The notes: generated by a model from the sequence alone, not told the origin. A stretch of DNA of 23,961 nt from Candidatus Sulfotelmatobacter sp. (GCA_030040725.1 JASHTD010000082.1:1-23961), one strand, 5' to 3'; positions 14,751 to 23,411 are shown, numbered from the stretch's first letter. Made by a program: numbers and translations.

Positions 14751-16333
14751 GTGCCGGGGCTGCGACCCTTGACAATTCGGATGTCTGGCGTCCGGCGATT
14801 AACCCATGGATCATCGCCATCACAGTTACCCTGGCGACGTTCATGGAAGTGCTCGATACTTCGATCGCCAATGTTTCTCTGCCGCATATCGCCGGCAGTC
14901 TCTCTGCCGGAGTTGACGAGAGCACCTGGATTCTCACCTCGTATCTTGTTTCGAACGCCATCGTGCTCCCCCTAAGCGGATGGCTTTCTTCCATTATGGG
15001 CCGCAGAAACTTTTACATGAGCTGCGTGGCCTTGTTTACGGTCAGCTCATTCCTCTGCGGTTTATCGCCGAATCTGAGTACTCTCATTTTCTTCCGCGTT
15101 CTGCAGGGTGCTGGTGGAGGAGGGCTGCAGCCGAGCGAGCAGGCGATCCTCGCCGATACCTTTCCGCCCGCGAAGCGTGGCATGGCTTTCGCGGTCTATG
15201 GAGTGGCGGTTGTGACCGCGCCTGCCATCGGCCCAACTCTGGGAGGATGGATCACCGATAATTTCACCTGGCGCTGGATTTTTTTTATTAATATTCCCGT
15301 CGGCATCCTTTCCATCCTGCTCACTTCGCGTCTGATCGAGGATCCTCCGTTTCTCCGGCGCCGCAAGCTCAGGGAAACTCACATCGATTACATTGGCCTG
15401 GGTTTGGTGGCATTGGGTCTCGGGACATTGCAGGTGGTTCTTGATAAAGGGCAGCGCGATGACTGGTTCGATTCCCACTTCATCCTGACGTTGTCGATCA
15501 TTTCTGCAGCCGCTCTGCTGTTTGCCATTTACTGGGAGTGGACCCACGATGATCCAGTTGTCGATCTCCATCTCTTCCGCGATCGCACCTTCGGCATCTC
15601 GAATCTCCTGATGTTCATGCTCGGTTTCGCGTTGCTGGGCAGCACGCTCCTGCTGCCGCTTTTCATGCAAACCCTGCTGGGCTATACCGCCGAGCAGTCC
15701 GGGCTGGCGCTCATGCCCGGAGGATTTACCATCATGCTGCTATTGCCGCTGGTCGGGTTCCTGCTTTCGCGCTACAGCCCGCGCTGGATGCTGTTTTTCG
15801 GGTTGAGCATGCTTTCCATTTCGTTGTTCAATATGACCAGTTTCGATCTGCAAATCGATTTCCACACCGTGGTCCTTGCCCGCATCCTGCAGGCTGCCGG
15901 CATGGCATTCCTTTTCGTCCCCATTAATACCGCTGCCTATGCATTTCTGCCTCGCGACAAAAACAACGCCGCTTCCGGATTGATGAATCTGGCGCGTAAT
16001 ATCGGCGGCAGCGTGGGAATTTCATTCGTTACCACGTTGCTGGATCGCCGCAGCCAGGCCCACTTGAATTATCTGTCTCACAATCTCAGTGCCTCCAATC
16101 CTGCTCTCCAGTCGATGTTGCACGGGGCAACGCAAGCCATGCATGCGCATGGCGCGAGCGGCGCGTTCGCCACCAAGCAGGCCTATGCTCTGATCGATGC
16201 CACTGTCCAACGCCAGGCGACAATGCTCTCTTACATCGACAATTTTCAGATTCTCGGCATCGCCATCCTCGCGCTGCTCCCGCTGGTCTTCCTGGTAAGA
16301 AGGGGCAAGCCGGGGGCGGTCGCGGTACACTGA
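14747..16333 (+). CDS. EmrB-type DHA2 multidrug transporter
   Basis: This 528-residue integral membrane protein of the 14-helix DHA2 family of the major facilitator superfamily is a proton-coupled drug exporter. Visible hallmarks are TM1 FMEVLDTSIANVSLPHIAGSL (motif D1), the GWLSSIMGRRNF loop (motif A), RVLQGAGGGGLQPSEQAIL (motif B) and GVAVVTAPAIGPTLGGWI (motif C). The start is ATG 14747 inside the adaptor's stop (ATGA), which implies translational coupling; an in-frame TTG at 14735 is less likely. With the TolC-like and EmrA-like proteins it makes a complete tripartite pump. Substrates cannot be inferred. Confidence 0.94.
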   Translation: MSAGAATLDNSDVWRPAINPWIIAITVTLATFMEVLDTSIANVSLPHIAGSLSAGVDESTWILTSYLVSNAIVLPLSGWLSSIMGRRNFYMSCVALFTVSSFLCGLSPNLSTLIFFRVLQGAGGGGLQPSEQAILADTFPPAKRGMAFAVYGVAVVTAPAIGPTLGGWITDNFTWRWIFFINIPVGILSILLTSRLIEDPPFLRRRKLRETHIDYIGLGLVALGLGTLQVVLDKGQRDDWFDSHFILTLSIISAAALLFAIYWEWTHDDPVVDLHLFRDRTFGISNLLMFMLGFALLGSTLLLPLFMQTLLGYTAEQSGLALMPGGFTIMLLLPLVGFLLSRYSPRWMLFFGLSMLSISLFNMTSFDLQIDFHTVVLARILQAAGMAFLFVPINTAAYAFLPRDKNNAASGLMNLARNIGGSVGISFVTTLLDRRSQAHLNYLSHNLSASNPALQSMLHGATQAMHAHGASGAFATKQAYALIDATVQRQATMLSYIDNFQILGIAILALLPLVFLVRRGKPGAVAVH

Positions 16334-16365
16334 TTTCCGATATAGGAGTTAGACTGTTATTAGCG

Positions 16366-17025
16366 ATGTTTCGCGTCATCACCATTGAGCGCGAGTATGG
16401 CTGCGGCGGTGGGGCGATCGCCGAGCAATTAGCCCACCGCCTCAACTGGAGTGTCTGGGACAAGCGCCTCACCGCCGAGATTGCCCGCCTCGCCAACGTA
16501 GAACCCTCCGCCGTCAGACGCTGCGACGAGCGCATGGATAGCCGCCTTTACCGCTTGGCTAAAACCTTCTGGCGTGGCAGTCACGAGCGTAGTTCTCAAG
16601 CGGCTGGCCAGGTGTTCGACACCGACGTGATGATGTCAATGATGGAGCAGATTACCGCCAAAATCGCCGCGGAAGGCAATGCCGTGGTGGTGGGCAGGGG
16701 TGCCCCATTTTTTCTTCGCAATCACCCGGATACTTTTCACATTTTTCTGTACGCGCCGCGTGCTGAGAAAATTCGCCGCTTGGTCGCGGATGGCTCAACC
16801 GAGGAAGAGGCCAAAGAGATGGTCGACAACGTCGATCGCGAGCGTATCGCTTACGTCAAACATTACTTCAACGCCGATTGGCCGACTCGCTCTCTCTATC
16901 ACGTTATGATCAATACTGCAGTTGGCAACAACGCTGTGATCGAAACGATTCTCCACACCATGCATCTGGTCGCGGGCCGTCCGAAAGCGACCGATTACGA
17001 GCCTCCTAAAGTCCCCGCACATTAG
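16366..17025 (+). CDS. cytidylate kinase-like family protein
   Basis: The 219 residues resemble the cytidylate-kinase-like P-loop family: ITIEREYGCGGGAIAEQLAHRL at the N-terminus (P-loop equivalent), GNAVVVGRGAPFFLRN, and FLYAPRAEKIRRLV followed by the lid-type DRERIAYVKHYFNADW. True Cmk uses GxxGSGKS; here the loop is REYGCGGG, so the substrate may not be CMP. It starts 32 bases after the EmrB stop and is probably the last gene of that operon. Its TAG overlaps the convergent ferrochelatase stop (TTAG, 17022-17025). A link with efflux is not explained by sequence. Confidence 0.85.
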   Translation: MFRVITIEREYGCGGGAIAEQLAHRLNWSVWDKRLTAEIARLANVEPSAVRRCDERMDSRLYRLAKTFWRGSHERSSQAAGQVFDTDVMMSMMEQITAKIAAEGNAVVVGRGAPFFLRNHPDTFHIFLYAPRAEKIRRLVADGSTEEEAKEMVDNVDRERIAYVKHYFNADWPTRSLYHVMINTAVGNNAVIETILHTMHLVAGRPKATDYEPPKVPAH

Positions 17026-18050
17026 CCGACGCGTGCGTGCGACGGGCGTTGCGGAGCTGGGCAACAGTCTTCGGCGCAGACATCCGGCCGTGGACCAAGC
17101 GATCCAACCGCAAGCCGCTCTTTCGACGGGTCCATTCGTTCCAGAATCAGTTCGCGAATCATGGCAATGAATCTGGGGTGCGTTCCGACGGTTTGAGCGC
17201 GGCTCATCGGCAATTCCAGAGCATTGCAGAGCTGCCGCGCTTCCACATCCAGGTCGTACAGCACCTCCATGTGATCGGAGATGAAGCTGATGGGCGCAAG
17301 AACCGCTGCAGGGGCCAGACTCTTTTCCTTCACCGCCCGCAAGTATTCCAGAATGTCCGGTTCGAGCCAGGGCTGGCCGGGAACTCCGCTGCGGCTTTGG
17401 TAGACGAGTACATGATTCCCATGACCAAGGGTTTCAGAAACGAGTTTCCGCACCTCTTGCAGTTGTTGAACGTAATCGCTGGTATTGGCCATTGAGAGAG
17501 GAATGCTGTGCGCGGTAAAGACGATTTGGGATCCTTCCCGCAGCTCGGCAGGCAGCCTTTCCATCGCATCCCGCACCCGCTCAACCGTCGTCTCGATGAA
17601 TGATGGATGATTGAAGAATGCTCGCAGTTTGTCGATTTGCGGCGCGCCGGCTCCCACTTCACTCTGCGCTTTGGCCATGTCCTCACGGTATTGCCGGCAT
17701 CCTGAGTACGAGCTGTAGGCCGAGGTGACAAAGGCTAGCGCACGCCGGATTCCATCCTGCCTCATGCGCTGCAACGTCTCGGAGAGGAACGGGTGCCAGT
17801 TGCGGTTTCCCCAGTAAACCGGAAGCTTCGGCCCGTGTTGCTCCAGTTCCGCTTGCAGCGCCGCAATCAGGTCGCGAGTCTGCCGATTGATTGGACTCTT
17901 GCCTTCAAAGTGGTAATAGTGGTCGGCCACCGTCAGCAGGCGCTCGCGTGGAACATTCTTTCCACGCAGAACATTTTCAAGAAACGGGATTACATCTTCT
18001 TTGGCTTCAGGTCCGCCGAAAGATACAACCAGAATGGCGTCGTAGTTCAT
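17022..18050 (-). CDS. ferrochelatase (probably coproporphyrin III type), with candidate Fe-S cysteines
   Basis: This 342-residue class II chelatase inserts Fe2+ into a porphyrin at the end of haem synthesis. Catalytic H181 lies in VFTAHSIPLSM and E262 in SDHMEVLYDLD; their spacing (81) equals His183-Glu264 of the Bacillus subtilis enzyme. YSSYSGCRQYRED (C118) is typical of the bacterial coproporphyrin-dependent group. The C-terminal tail carries C325, C329 and C330, which with C118 could coordinate a [2Fe-2S] cluster, as established for some bacterial ferrochelatases. ATG 18050 (MNYDAILVVSFGG) is chosen over an upstream TTG. It lies 75 bases behind a TonB-dependent receptor on the same strand and overlaps the convergent kinase-like stop. 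Confidence 0.92.
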   Translation of the reverse strand: MNYDAILVVSFGGPEAKEDVIPFLENVLRGKNVPRERLLTVADHYYHFEGKSPINRQTRDLIAALQAELEQHGPKLPVYWGNRNWHPFLSETLQRMRQDGIRRALAFVTSAYSSYSGCRQYREDMAKAQSEVGAGAPQIDKLRAFFNHPSFIETTVERVRDAMERLPAELREGSQIVFTAHSIPLSMANTSDYVQQLQEVRKLVSETLGHGNHVLVYQSRSGVPGQPWLEPDILEYLRAVKEKSLAPAAVLAPISFISDHMEVLYDLDVEARQLCNALELPMSRAQTVGTHPRFIAMIRELILERMDPSKERLAVGSLGPRPDVCAEDCCPAPQRPSHARVG

Positions 18051-18125
18051 CTTAAGTGAGATCGGGCTCAATCGAGAAGGCTTGCCCTAGAGAGTCTACC
18101 TCAGCCTGTTTCTTGACGGCGCTCG

Positions 18126-21100
18126 TTAGAAGCTGAATCGACCCGAGAACTGCAGTACTCGCGGCAATCCATTGGGACTGACCTCCTGCAGCGTACCAAA
18201 ATTCCCTGGCCCCGAATTCGGCACCAGATAACAAGTCTGATTCAATGTCATGCCGTTGCCGCAATTCGTACCAATGGGGTTGTATTGCAGTTGGTTGATG
18301 CCGTCACCGTTCTGCACATACCAGTTGGCATGGTTGAAGAGGTTGAACGCCTGTGCCTGCAGTTGAAGTTCCTTGCCTTCCGTAATTCTGAACCGGCGCG
18401 TCAGTCCGACATCGATCCTTTCCAGCCAGGGGCCGTAGAAGGAATTCAATCCGATTCCGGGTGTAGGAGCAGCGCCGTTGATGCCACCGGCCGTGGCGGC
18501 GGTGTCCTGGTTGAAGGCCGAATCGTTCAGGTTGTCATCTGCGCCGTTGCAATTGCTGAAGGACAGGGTTGAGCTTGTGCAAGCCGGGCCCAACAAGCCG
18601 GCGTAAGGGCGGCCGGAAGAAAATTCCATGACGCTGCTCAAGGTCCAACCCGAAAGAATGGCGCGTCCACTCCCAGAACTGACAGACCGTTCCAGGCGCG
18701 GCTGATAAACCGCCGCCAAGGTGAGGCGGTGCCGCTCATCGAGCAGGGAAGGGGCATGCGTATTGCTGAAGTTGAATTGGTTGTTGAAATCCATCCCGTC
18801 GAGCATCATGCTCTTGGCGAAGGTGTAAGCGATCTGCAGAGAAAGTCCTTCAACCATGCGGCGCTGTACCTGGGCGAACAACGAGTTGTAATAATTCTGC
18901 GCAGGGCTGATCAGTTCCTGGATTTGCCCCAGGTTGGGGTTAATGTAGCCGTCGGTGAGCAGGCCGTTATCCATGGTGGGCAGAGTATAGGTTGGTCCAG
19001 CGCAGGGCGCAGTGGTAGCAGCAGGCGGACACACGATATAGGTCGTCGTCCCCTTCAGCGGAAACAGATTGAGATCATAGGCGCTGCCGGAAAGAATGTG
19101 AACGCCGTGATTGAACATGGTCCCGATGCTCAACGTTGTGTTTTCGGCAATTTCGCGTTCAATCTGCAAGCTCCCCTGCAAGATGTAGGGCACGCGCAAC
19201 TGCGGCGAAATCAAGGAAATGTCGGGGGAAGCCGAAAACAGGAGTGAGGTCTCAGGAAGAATGGAGGGGAAGGTCGGCAACTGCGCGTTCGGCGCACCCG
19301 AGGTGTAGCTGCCGCTGACCTCCGACTGTTGCGACGGCACTCCATTCGAGATCACGGCATTGCGATAATTCAAGCCGTTCATGTTGGTATAGAACTCCCC
19401 GAATCCTCCCCGCACGACGGTCTTAGGAACCGGCTGCCAGGCAAATCCGAGGCGCGGCGCCGAGCGATTGAATTGATTGGGATATTGCCTCGTGAGCGGA
19501 AACGCGGGATTTTCTTCGGGTTGCGGATAGACCTGGAAGTCTTCGCGCAGTCCCAATTCCAGAGTCAACTGCGGCAAGGCGCGATAAGTATCCTGCACAT
19601 AGAAGCCGTAGTAAGGCACGGCAAACGAAAACGTTGGTTTTCCAGCCGCCTGGCTGAAGTTTATGTACTCTCCCAGCGCAAAGGCTTCGAGATTCGGGAA
19701 TTCATACAAGCCCAGTGGCGAACCAGAGTCGATGGCCTCATTCGGGTCCGCGCCGCCGTCGTTCGTATCAGCATCCCAGGAACGGCTGAAGTCGAAACCG
19801 AATTGCAGGGTGTGTTTGCCGGTAACGTAATCGATGCGATCGGAAACGGAATATTGCTTTTCGAACACTCTCCCGATCGAGAATGCGTTGTTGCCCAGAA
19901 TAAATGCTGCGGGACTATCGAGAACAATTGTCGGCTGGTTCGAAGCCAGGCCTGTCGGCGTTGCGATTTCATTATCCTGCGAAGTGCCGGCGTGGAATTC
20001 GTTGAGCAGCCGGGAGGAGAGCGTATGCGTCCATCCGACTGTGGCTTCAAAGGTACGGACATAGGCGTTGGCCAGGGATTGCGTGCCGAGGTTGCCGACG
20101 GTGGGGTCGATGATCACGCCGCCAGGCGAACTGAAGCGGTTGAAATTGAGGGCGAGGAACAAACTGTCGTGCGCGGCCGCCTGATAGTCGAGGCGTGGGG
20201 TCAGGACGAGATCGTTGCCTTTTCTTGCTTTGGTGCCGAGATTGGAGTTCAGCGCGTTGATGACGTTCGATACCTGCTGCAGATAAACAGGGTTGGTGGG
20301 ATCGGGCGCGGTATCCGTGCCAGGGATCGGCAAAGGTCCGTTTGGCGCCGGCAACTTGGTTCCGGCGGGAATGCCAAAGTTAGTCGTTAGAAAGGAACCG
20401 AGGTTCGATGGGTTGGTCGACAATGCGGAGTTGATTACCGGGATGGGAAAGTTTCGCAGTTGCTGCTCGTAATCCATGAAAAACCACAGACGATTTCGCA
20501 CGATCGGCCCGCCCACTCCGGCGCCGAATTGCTGCAAAGAGTCCGGCGGTTTGGGATTGCCAACAGATTCGTCGAGCGCATCGTTGGCCCCGGTTGCGGA
20601 GTTCCGGTTGTAATAGAAGGCGCTGCCGTGGAACTCATTGCTGCCGGAGCGAGTGACGGCGTTCACAAAACCTGCGGCGCCCCCATACAGCGCCGAATAG
20701 GGGCTGACCGCGACTTGAAACTCTTCGATGGAATCTTCGCCGTAGAGATAGGGAATGCGGTTGCGGCCCACGATGTCGGCAAAATAATTATTGGTTGCGT
20801 TGCTTCCGTCTACCGTAAACGCGCTTGACCCATTCCCATTTGCATAACCCGAGTCTTCTCCGCCTTGCTGGCCGCCGATGCTCACCAGGCCGGTGTCTCC
20901 GTCATAGCTGGTGTTCGGCGTCAAGGTCATGAAGTTGGTGTACTTCCGGCCGTTGAGTGGCAATTCATCGATCAAAGAACGCTCCAGCACCGTGCTGGAG
21001 GAGGATTCCGTTGGCCGCAGCAAAGGCATTTCCCCGATCACTTTCACAGCGTCCGCCGCCCCGGCCCCCACCTGCATCTTCAAATCCTGCAGCGTGTTGT

Positions 21101-21452
21101 TCCCCACCACAACCCGCACTAGAACCTCGAGGTCGCGAAAGCCTTGAAGGGTAGCCGTAACCGAGTACGTGTCCGGCGTCAGCTCAGGGAGTCGGTACAG
21201 GCCGGTGTTATTCGTGGTGACCGATTGTTGTACTCCAGTGGCGAGATTTCGTACCACAATCAAAGCCCCGGGCATGACCGCCCCACTCGCATCTGATATT
21301 CGCCCGCTGAGCGAGCCGGTCAGCACCACATTCTGTGCCCCCGCGACTGTGCCGCACCACAATGCGGCCAATACGCCCATCAAATACAAACAGCTAGCGA
21401 CGAACTCGCGGCCGAAGCCCCGTTGCCTGATCAATCGAAGTGACGCCTTCAT
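18126..21452 (-). CDS. large TonB-dependent receptor with carboxypeptidase-regulatory-like N-domain
   Basis: This 1108-residue outer-membrane protein has a signal peptide to about A39-Q40. A carboxypeptidase-regulatory-like beta domain spans 45-128 (GRISDASGAVMPGALIVVRN through YRLPELTPDTYSVTATLQGF). A plug follows, with LIDELPLNGRKYTNFMTLTPN and FTVDGSNATNNYFADIVGR. A long barrel ends in LQFSGRFSF, whose terminal aromatic residue is expected for outer-membrane insertion. This architecture is the expanded acidobacterial receptor family, often linked to glycan or oligopeptide uptake. The ligand is not readable here. GAGGG sits 4-5 bases before ATG 21452. The gene precedes ferrochelatase on the same strand, but iron or haem specificity is only a guess. 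Confidence 0.93.
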   Translation of the reverse strand: MKASLRLIRQRGFGREFVASCLYLMGVLAALWCGTVAGAQNVVLTGSLSGRISDASGAVMPGALIVVRNLATGVQQSVTTNNTGLYRLPELTPDTYSVTATLQGFRDLEVLVRVVVGNNTLQDLKMQVGAGAADAVKVIGEMPLLRPTESSSSTVLERSLIDELPLNGRKYTNFMTLTPNTSYDGDTGLVSIGGQQGGEDSGYANGNGSSAFTVDGSNATNNYFADIVGRNRIPYLYGEDSIEEFQVAVSPYSALYGGAAGFVNAVTRSGSNEFHGSAFYYNRNSATGANDALDESVGNPKPPDSLQQFGAGVGGPIVRNRLWFFMDYEQQLRNFPIPVINSALSTNPSNLGSFLTTNFGIPAGTKLPAPNGPLPIPGTDTAPDPTNPVYLQQVSNVINALNSNLGTKARKGNDLVLTPRLDYQAAAHDSLFLALNFNRFSSPGGVIIDPTVGNLGTQSLANAYVRTFEATVGWTHTLSSRLLNEFHAGTSQDNEIATPTGLASNQPTIVLDSPAAFILGNNAFSIGRVFEKQYSVSDRIDYVTGKHTLQFGFDFSRSWDADTNDGGADPNEAIDSGSPLGLYEFPNLEAFALGEYINFSQAAGKPTFSFAVPYYGFYVQDTYRALPQLTLELGLREDFQVYPQPEENPAFPLTRQYPNQFNRSAPRLGFAWQPVPKTVVRGGFGEFYTNMNGLNYRNAVISNGVPSQQSEVSGSYTSGAPNAQLPTFPSILPETSLLFSASPDISLISPQLRVPYILQGSLQIEREIAENTTLSIGTMFNHGVHILSGSAYDLNLFPLKGTTTYIVCPPAATTAPCAGPTYTLPTMDNGLLTDGYINPNLGQIQELISPAQNYYNSLFAQVQRRMVEGLSLQIAYTFAKSMMLDGMDFNNQFNFSNTHAPSLLDERHRLTLAAVYQPRLERSVSSGSGRAILSGWTLSSVMEFSSGRPYAGLLGPACTSSTLSFSNCNGADDNLNDSAFNQDTAATAGGINGAAPTPGIGLNSFYGPWLERIDVGLTRRFRITEGKELQLQAQAFNLFNHANWYVQNGDGINQLQYNPIGTNCGNGMTLNQTCYLVPNSGPGNFGTLQEVSPNGLPRVLQFSGRFSF

Positions 21453-21839
21453 TTTCCCTCGGCTTCCATGCCATGGGATTCAATGCTGAACCCCATACGA
21501 TCTGATATGAACTTGTTATGAAACTCAAGCGATTGAGCGTTACGAAACGGCGTACTCGCTACTAGAACCCGTCGTAGACCTCGTAAAATACGTCAGGGCA
21601 GGCTCTCGCCTGCCCTGTTCTTATTTTGTGCAGTATACCCCAGTACTCGACCTTGTCGAAGGATGTAGTTGAACAATCAGGTTCAGGCGTTCGCGGCGTT
21701 TGGCTTTTCCTCGCCCAGATTGTGAGGAAATCCCCCTGTCCGCGTCTAACTAATAAGCGCAGATACAGCGGTTTTGTCCTGCAATTGCTGACAGCCAACA
21801 TAACGAGTGCGGAGTGCGTGATACGCTTTTTCCGGGACT
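21453..21839. other. 387-base intergenic region between divergent receptor and exporter genes
   Basis: The region holds the upstream sequences of two divergent genes and a strong plus-strand terminator at 21594-21627. A 15-residue basic mini-ORF (21518-21565, MKLKRLSVTKRRTRY) ends 28 bases before that hairpin but has no good ribosome site. From 21628 to 21839 I see no gene or structured element. The exporter lacks a clear ribosome site. Confidence 0.5.
21594..21627 (+). terminator. strong intrinsic terminator with no obvious upstream gene
   Basis: CAGGGCAGGC (21594-21603) pairs perfectly over 10 bp with GCCTGCCCTG (21608-21617) around a TCTC tetraloop and is followed by TTCTTATTTT. On plus this is a textbook intrinsic terminator. 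The nearest plus-strand gene upstream is thousands of bases away, so it would end a small leader or RNA. Similar GC palindromes also occur as dispersed repeats, which is the alternative. Confidence 0.7.
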
Positions 21840-23057
21840 ATGGAAGCTGGACTGTTTCGACGAGTCTTTAAAGCTTTTCAATATCGCGATTTTCGGCTGA
21901 TGTGGTTTGGAGCCTGCACGTCCAGCATCGGCACCTGGATGCAGATCGTAGCCCAGGGTTGGCTCATTTACCGCCTCAGCCACTCCGCCTTTCTGCTGGC
22001 CCTCGACCAATTCCTCGCCGGCATTCCGATTTTCCTTTTCTCCTTGATTGGCGGAGTTGTCGCGGATCGCGTCGAACGCCGCAGGATCCTCTTGGGTTCG
22101 CAATATGTGCAGATGGCTAGCGCCGGCATCCTTACGGTTCTTGTCTTTCTGGGGATAGTGCGGGTGTGGCAAATTCTGTGTCTGTCCTTCGTTTCCGGCT
22201 TTGCCCAGGCTTTCGGCGGCCCGGCGTACCAGGCGTTGATTCCCATGCTGGTCGAGAGGGAGGATATGCCGAACGCCATTGCACTCAATTCGATTCAGTT
22301 CAATGTGGCCGTCATGGTTGGGCCGGCACTCGGTGGCCAAGCTCTGGCCAAGCTGGGCGAATCGTGGTGCTTTGGCCTGAACGCAGCGTCTTTCCTCGCT
22401 CCCATTATTTCGCTCTCGATCATCAGCGCCCGCTTCCTGCCCGCGAAAACCGGCGAATCAATGTTTCGAAGCCTGAAGCAGGGCATCCGCTACGCGCGCC
22501 AGCAGAATTCGATGGAAGCGCTGATTGTGCTGGCATTCTGCATGACGGCCTTAGCCATGCCCATGCGCACATACTTCCCGGTTTTCGTGAAGGACATTTT
22601 TCATCGCGGCCCGCAAACCTACGGCAATCTGCTGGCGCTCATGGGACTGGGTTCGATCATCGGCTCGCTTGGCGTTGCCGGGGCGGGCAACATGCGAAAC
22701 AAAGGGCGAGTAGCCCTCGTATCCCTAATGTGTCTGGGAGCGGGGATCTCCGTCTTTGCGCTTTCGAAATCGTTGCCGCTTAGCGGCAGTATTCTCGTGC
22801 TTGCCGGTGCTGCCATGATGGCCGTCTTTGCCACCGTGAATTCGCTGGTCCAGTTGATTACGACCAATGAAATGCGGGGACGAGTGATGAGCGTCTACAA
22901 CTTCGCCTTCCGCGGCGGTATGCCGATGGGAAATTTGGTTTCGGGATGGCTTGTCCCGATTTTTACCGCTCCGGTTGTGCTGAGTGTAAATGGCTTCCTT
23001 CTGATCCTGTTGGCGCTCTATTTTGTATTCATTCAGCGCCGATTAGCCGCACTTTGA
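21840..23057 (+). CDS. MFS exporter (EntS/MFS_3-like)
   Basis: This 405-residue 12-helix major facilitator has FQYRDFRLMWFGACTSSIGTWMQ at the start and RLSHSAFLLALDQFLAGIP. Motif A between TM2 and TM3 is GGVVADRVERRRILL, and FVSGFAQAFGGPAYQALIPMLV is characteristic of the MFS_3 (enterobactin-exporter-like) group. The equivalent C-terminal loop is NEMRGRVMSVYNFAFRGGMPMGN. It is probably a proton-driven exporter in the inner membrane; the substrate is unknown. The ATG at 21840 gives the expected short cytoplasmic N-terminus. No close neighbour suggests a pathway. Confidence 0.9.
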   Translation: MEAGLFRRVFKAFQYRDFRLMWFGACTSSIGTWMQIVAQGWLIYRLSHSAFLLALDQFLAGIPIFLFSLIGGVVADRVERRRILLGSQYVQMASAGILTVLVFLGIVRVWQILCLSFVSGFAQAFGGPAYQALIPMLVEREDMPNAIALNSIQFNVAVMVGPALGGQALAKLGESWCFGLNAASFLAPIISLSIISARFLPAKTGESMFRSLKQGIRYARQQNSMEALIVLAFCMTALAMPMRTYFPVFVKDIFHRGPQTYGNLLALMGLGSIIGSLGVAGAGNMRNKGRVALVSLMCLGAGISVFALSKSLPLSGSILVLAGAAMMAVFATVNSLVQLITTNEMRGRVMSVYNFAFRGGMPMGNLVSGWLVPIFTAPVVLSVNGFLLILLALYFVFIQRRLAAL

Positions 23058-23080
23058 ACGCTTGAGCGAAACGGGTGTCA

Positions 23081-23150
23081 CAGCCGAAATCCCGAAGCGT
23101 AGCGAGGGATCTCTAGCAGTAAGTATGGTGCGCCCGGAGAGATTCGAACT
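23081..23150. repeat. 70-bp direct repeat, copy 1
   Basis: It is identical base for base to 23188-23257, 107 bases downstream. It contains the 25-base 3' end of the neighbouring tRNA-Arg (23126-23150, minus) plus 45 bases beyond the tRNA. Weaker similarity (TGAGCGAA.CGGG) continues upstream of both copies, so the original duplication was larger. Confidence 0.92.
23126..23150 (-). pseudogene. orphan 3' fragment of tRNA-Arg
   Basis: The 25 bases reproduce the T-loop, 3' T-stem strand, acceptor 3' strand, discriminator A and CCA of tRNA-Arg(CCG). The D-arm, anticodon arm and acceptor 5' strand are missing, so it cannot form a tRNA. Confidence 0.85.
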
Positions 23151-23187
23151 TGAGGTGTTTTGCGGGCGTGAGCGAAGCGGGAGCCCG

Positions 23188-23257
23188 CAGCCGAAATCCC
23201 GAAGCGTAGCGAGGGATCTCTAGCAGTAAGTATGGTGCGCCCGGAGAGATTCGAACT
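23188..23257. repeat. 70-bp direct repeat, copy 2 (overlaps the tRNA 3' end)
   Basis: This is the perfect second copy of 23081-23150. Its right 25 bases are the genuine 3' end of tRNA-Arg. The shared flank contains ATCCC...GGGAT, which could form a short hairpin just downstream of the tRNA and may act as its terminator. Confidence 0.92.
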
Positions 23258-23309
23258 CCCGACCTATTGCTCCGGAGGCAATCGCTCTATCCATCTGAGC
23301 TACGGGCGC
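23233..23309 (-). tRNA. tRNA-Arg (anticodon CCG)
   Basis: The full cloverleaf reads on minus from G23309. The acceptor GCGCCCG pairs with CGGGCGC, and the D-arm is GCTC-AGATGGATA-GAGC. The anticodon stem ATTGC/GCAAT encloses CTCCGGA (anticodon CCG, reading CGG). The T-arm is GGGAG-TTCGAAT-CTCTC, followed by discriminator A and an encoded CCA at 23235-23233. All stems pair with one G-T. Confidence 0.97.
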
Positions 23310-23411
23310 ACACCGGAGCTTTCAGTTTACATGGGACGATTCCGCCGTATCAACGTTCACCGCCAGCCGCAGGCTCGTTCGACGCCGCCATTTAAAAAGG
23401 TATGGAGAGCC

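Noticed and set aside
23081..23309. A present-day integrated mobile element bounded by tRNA att sites
   Set aside because: Only 37 bases separate the two repeat copies and no integrase, phage or plasmid gene is in the window. At most it is a scar.
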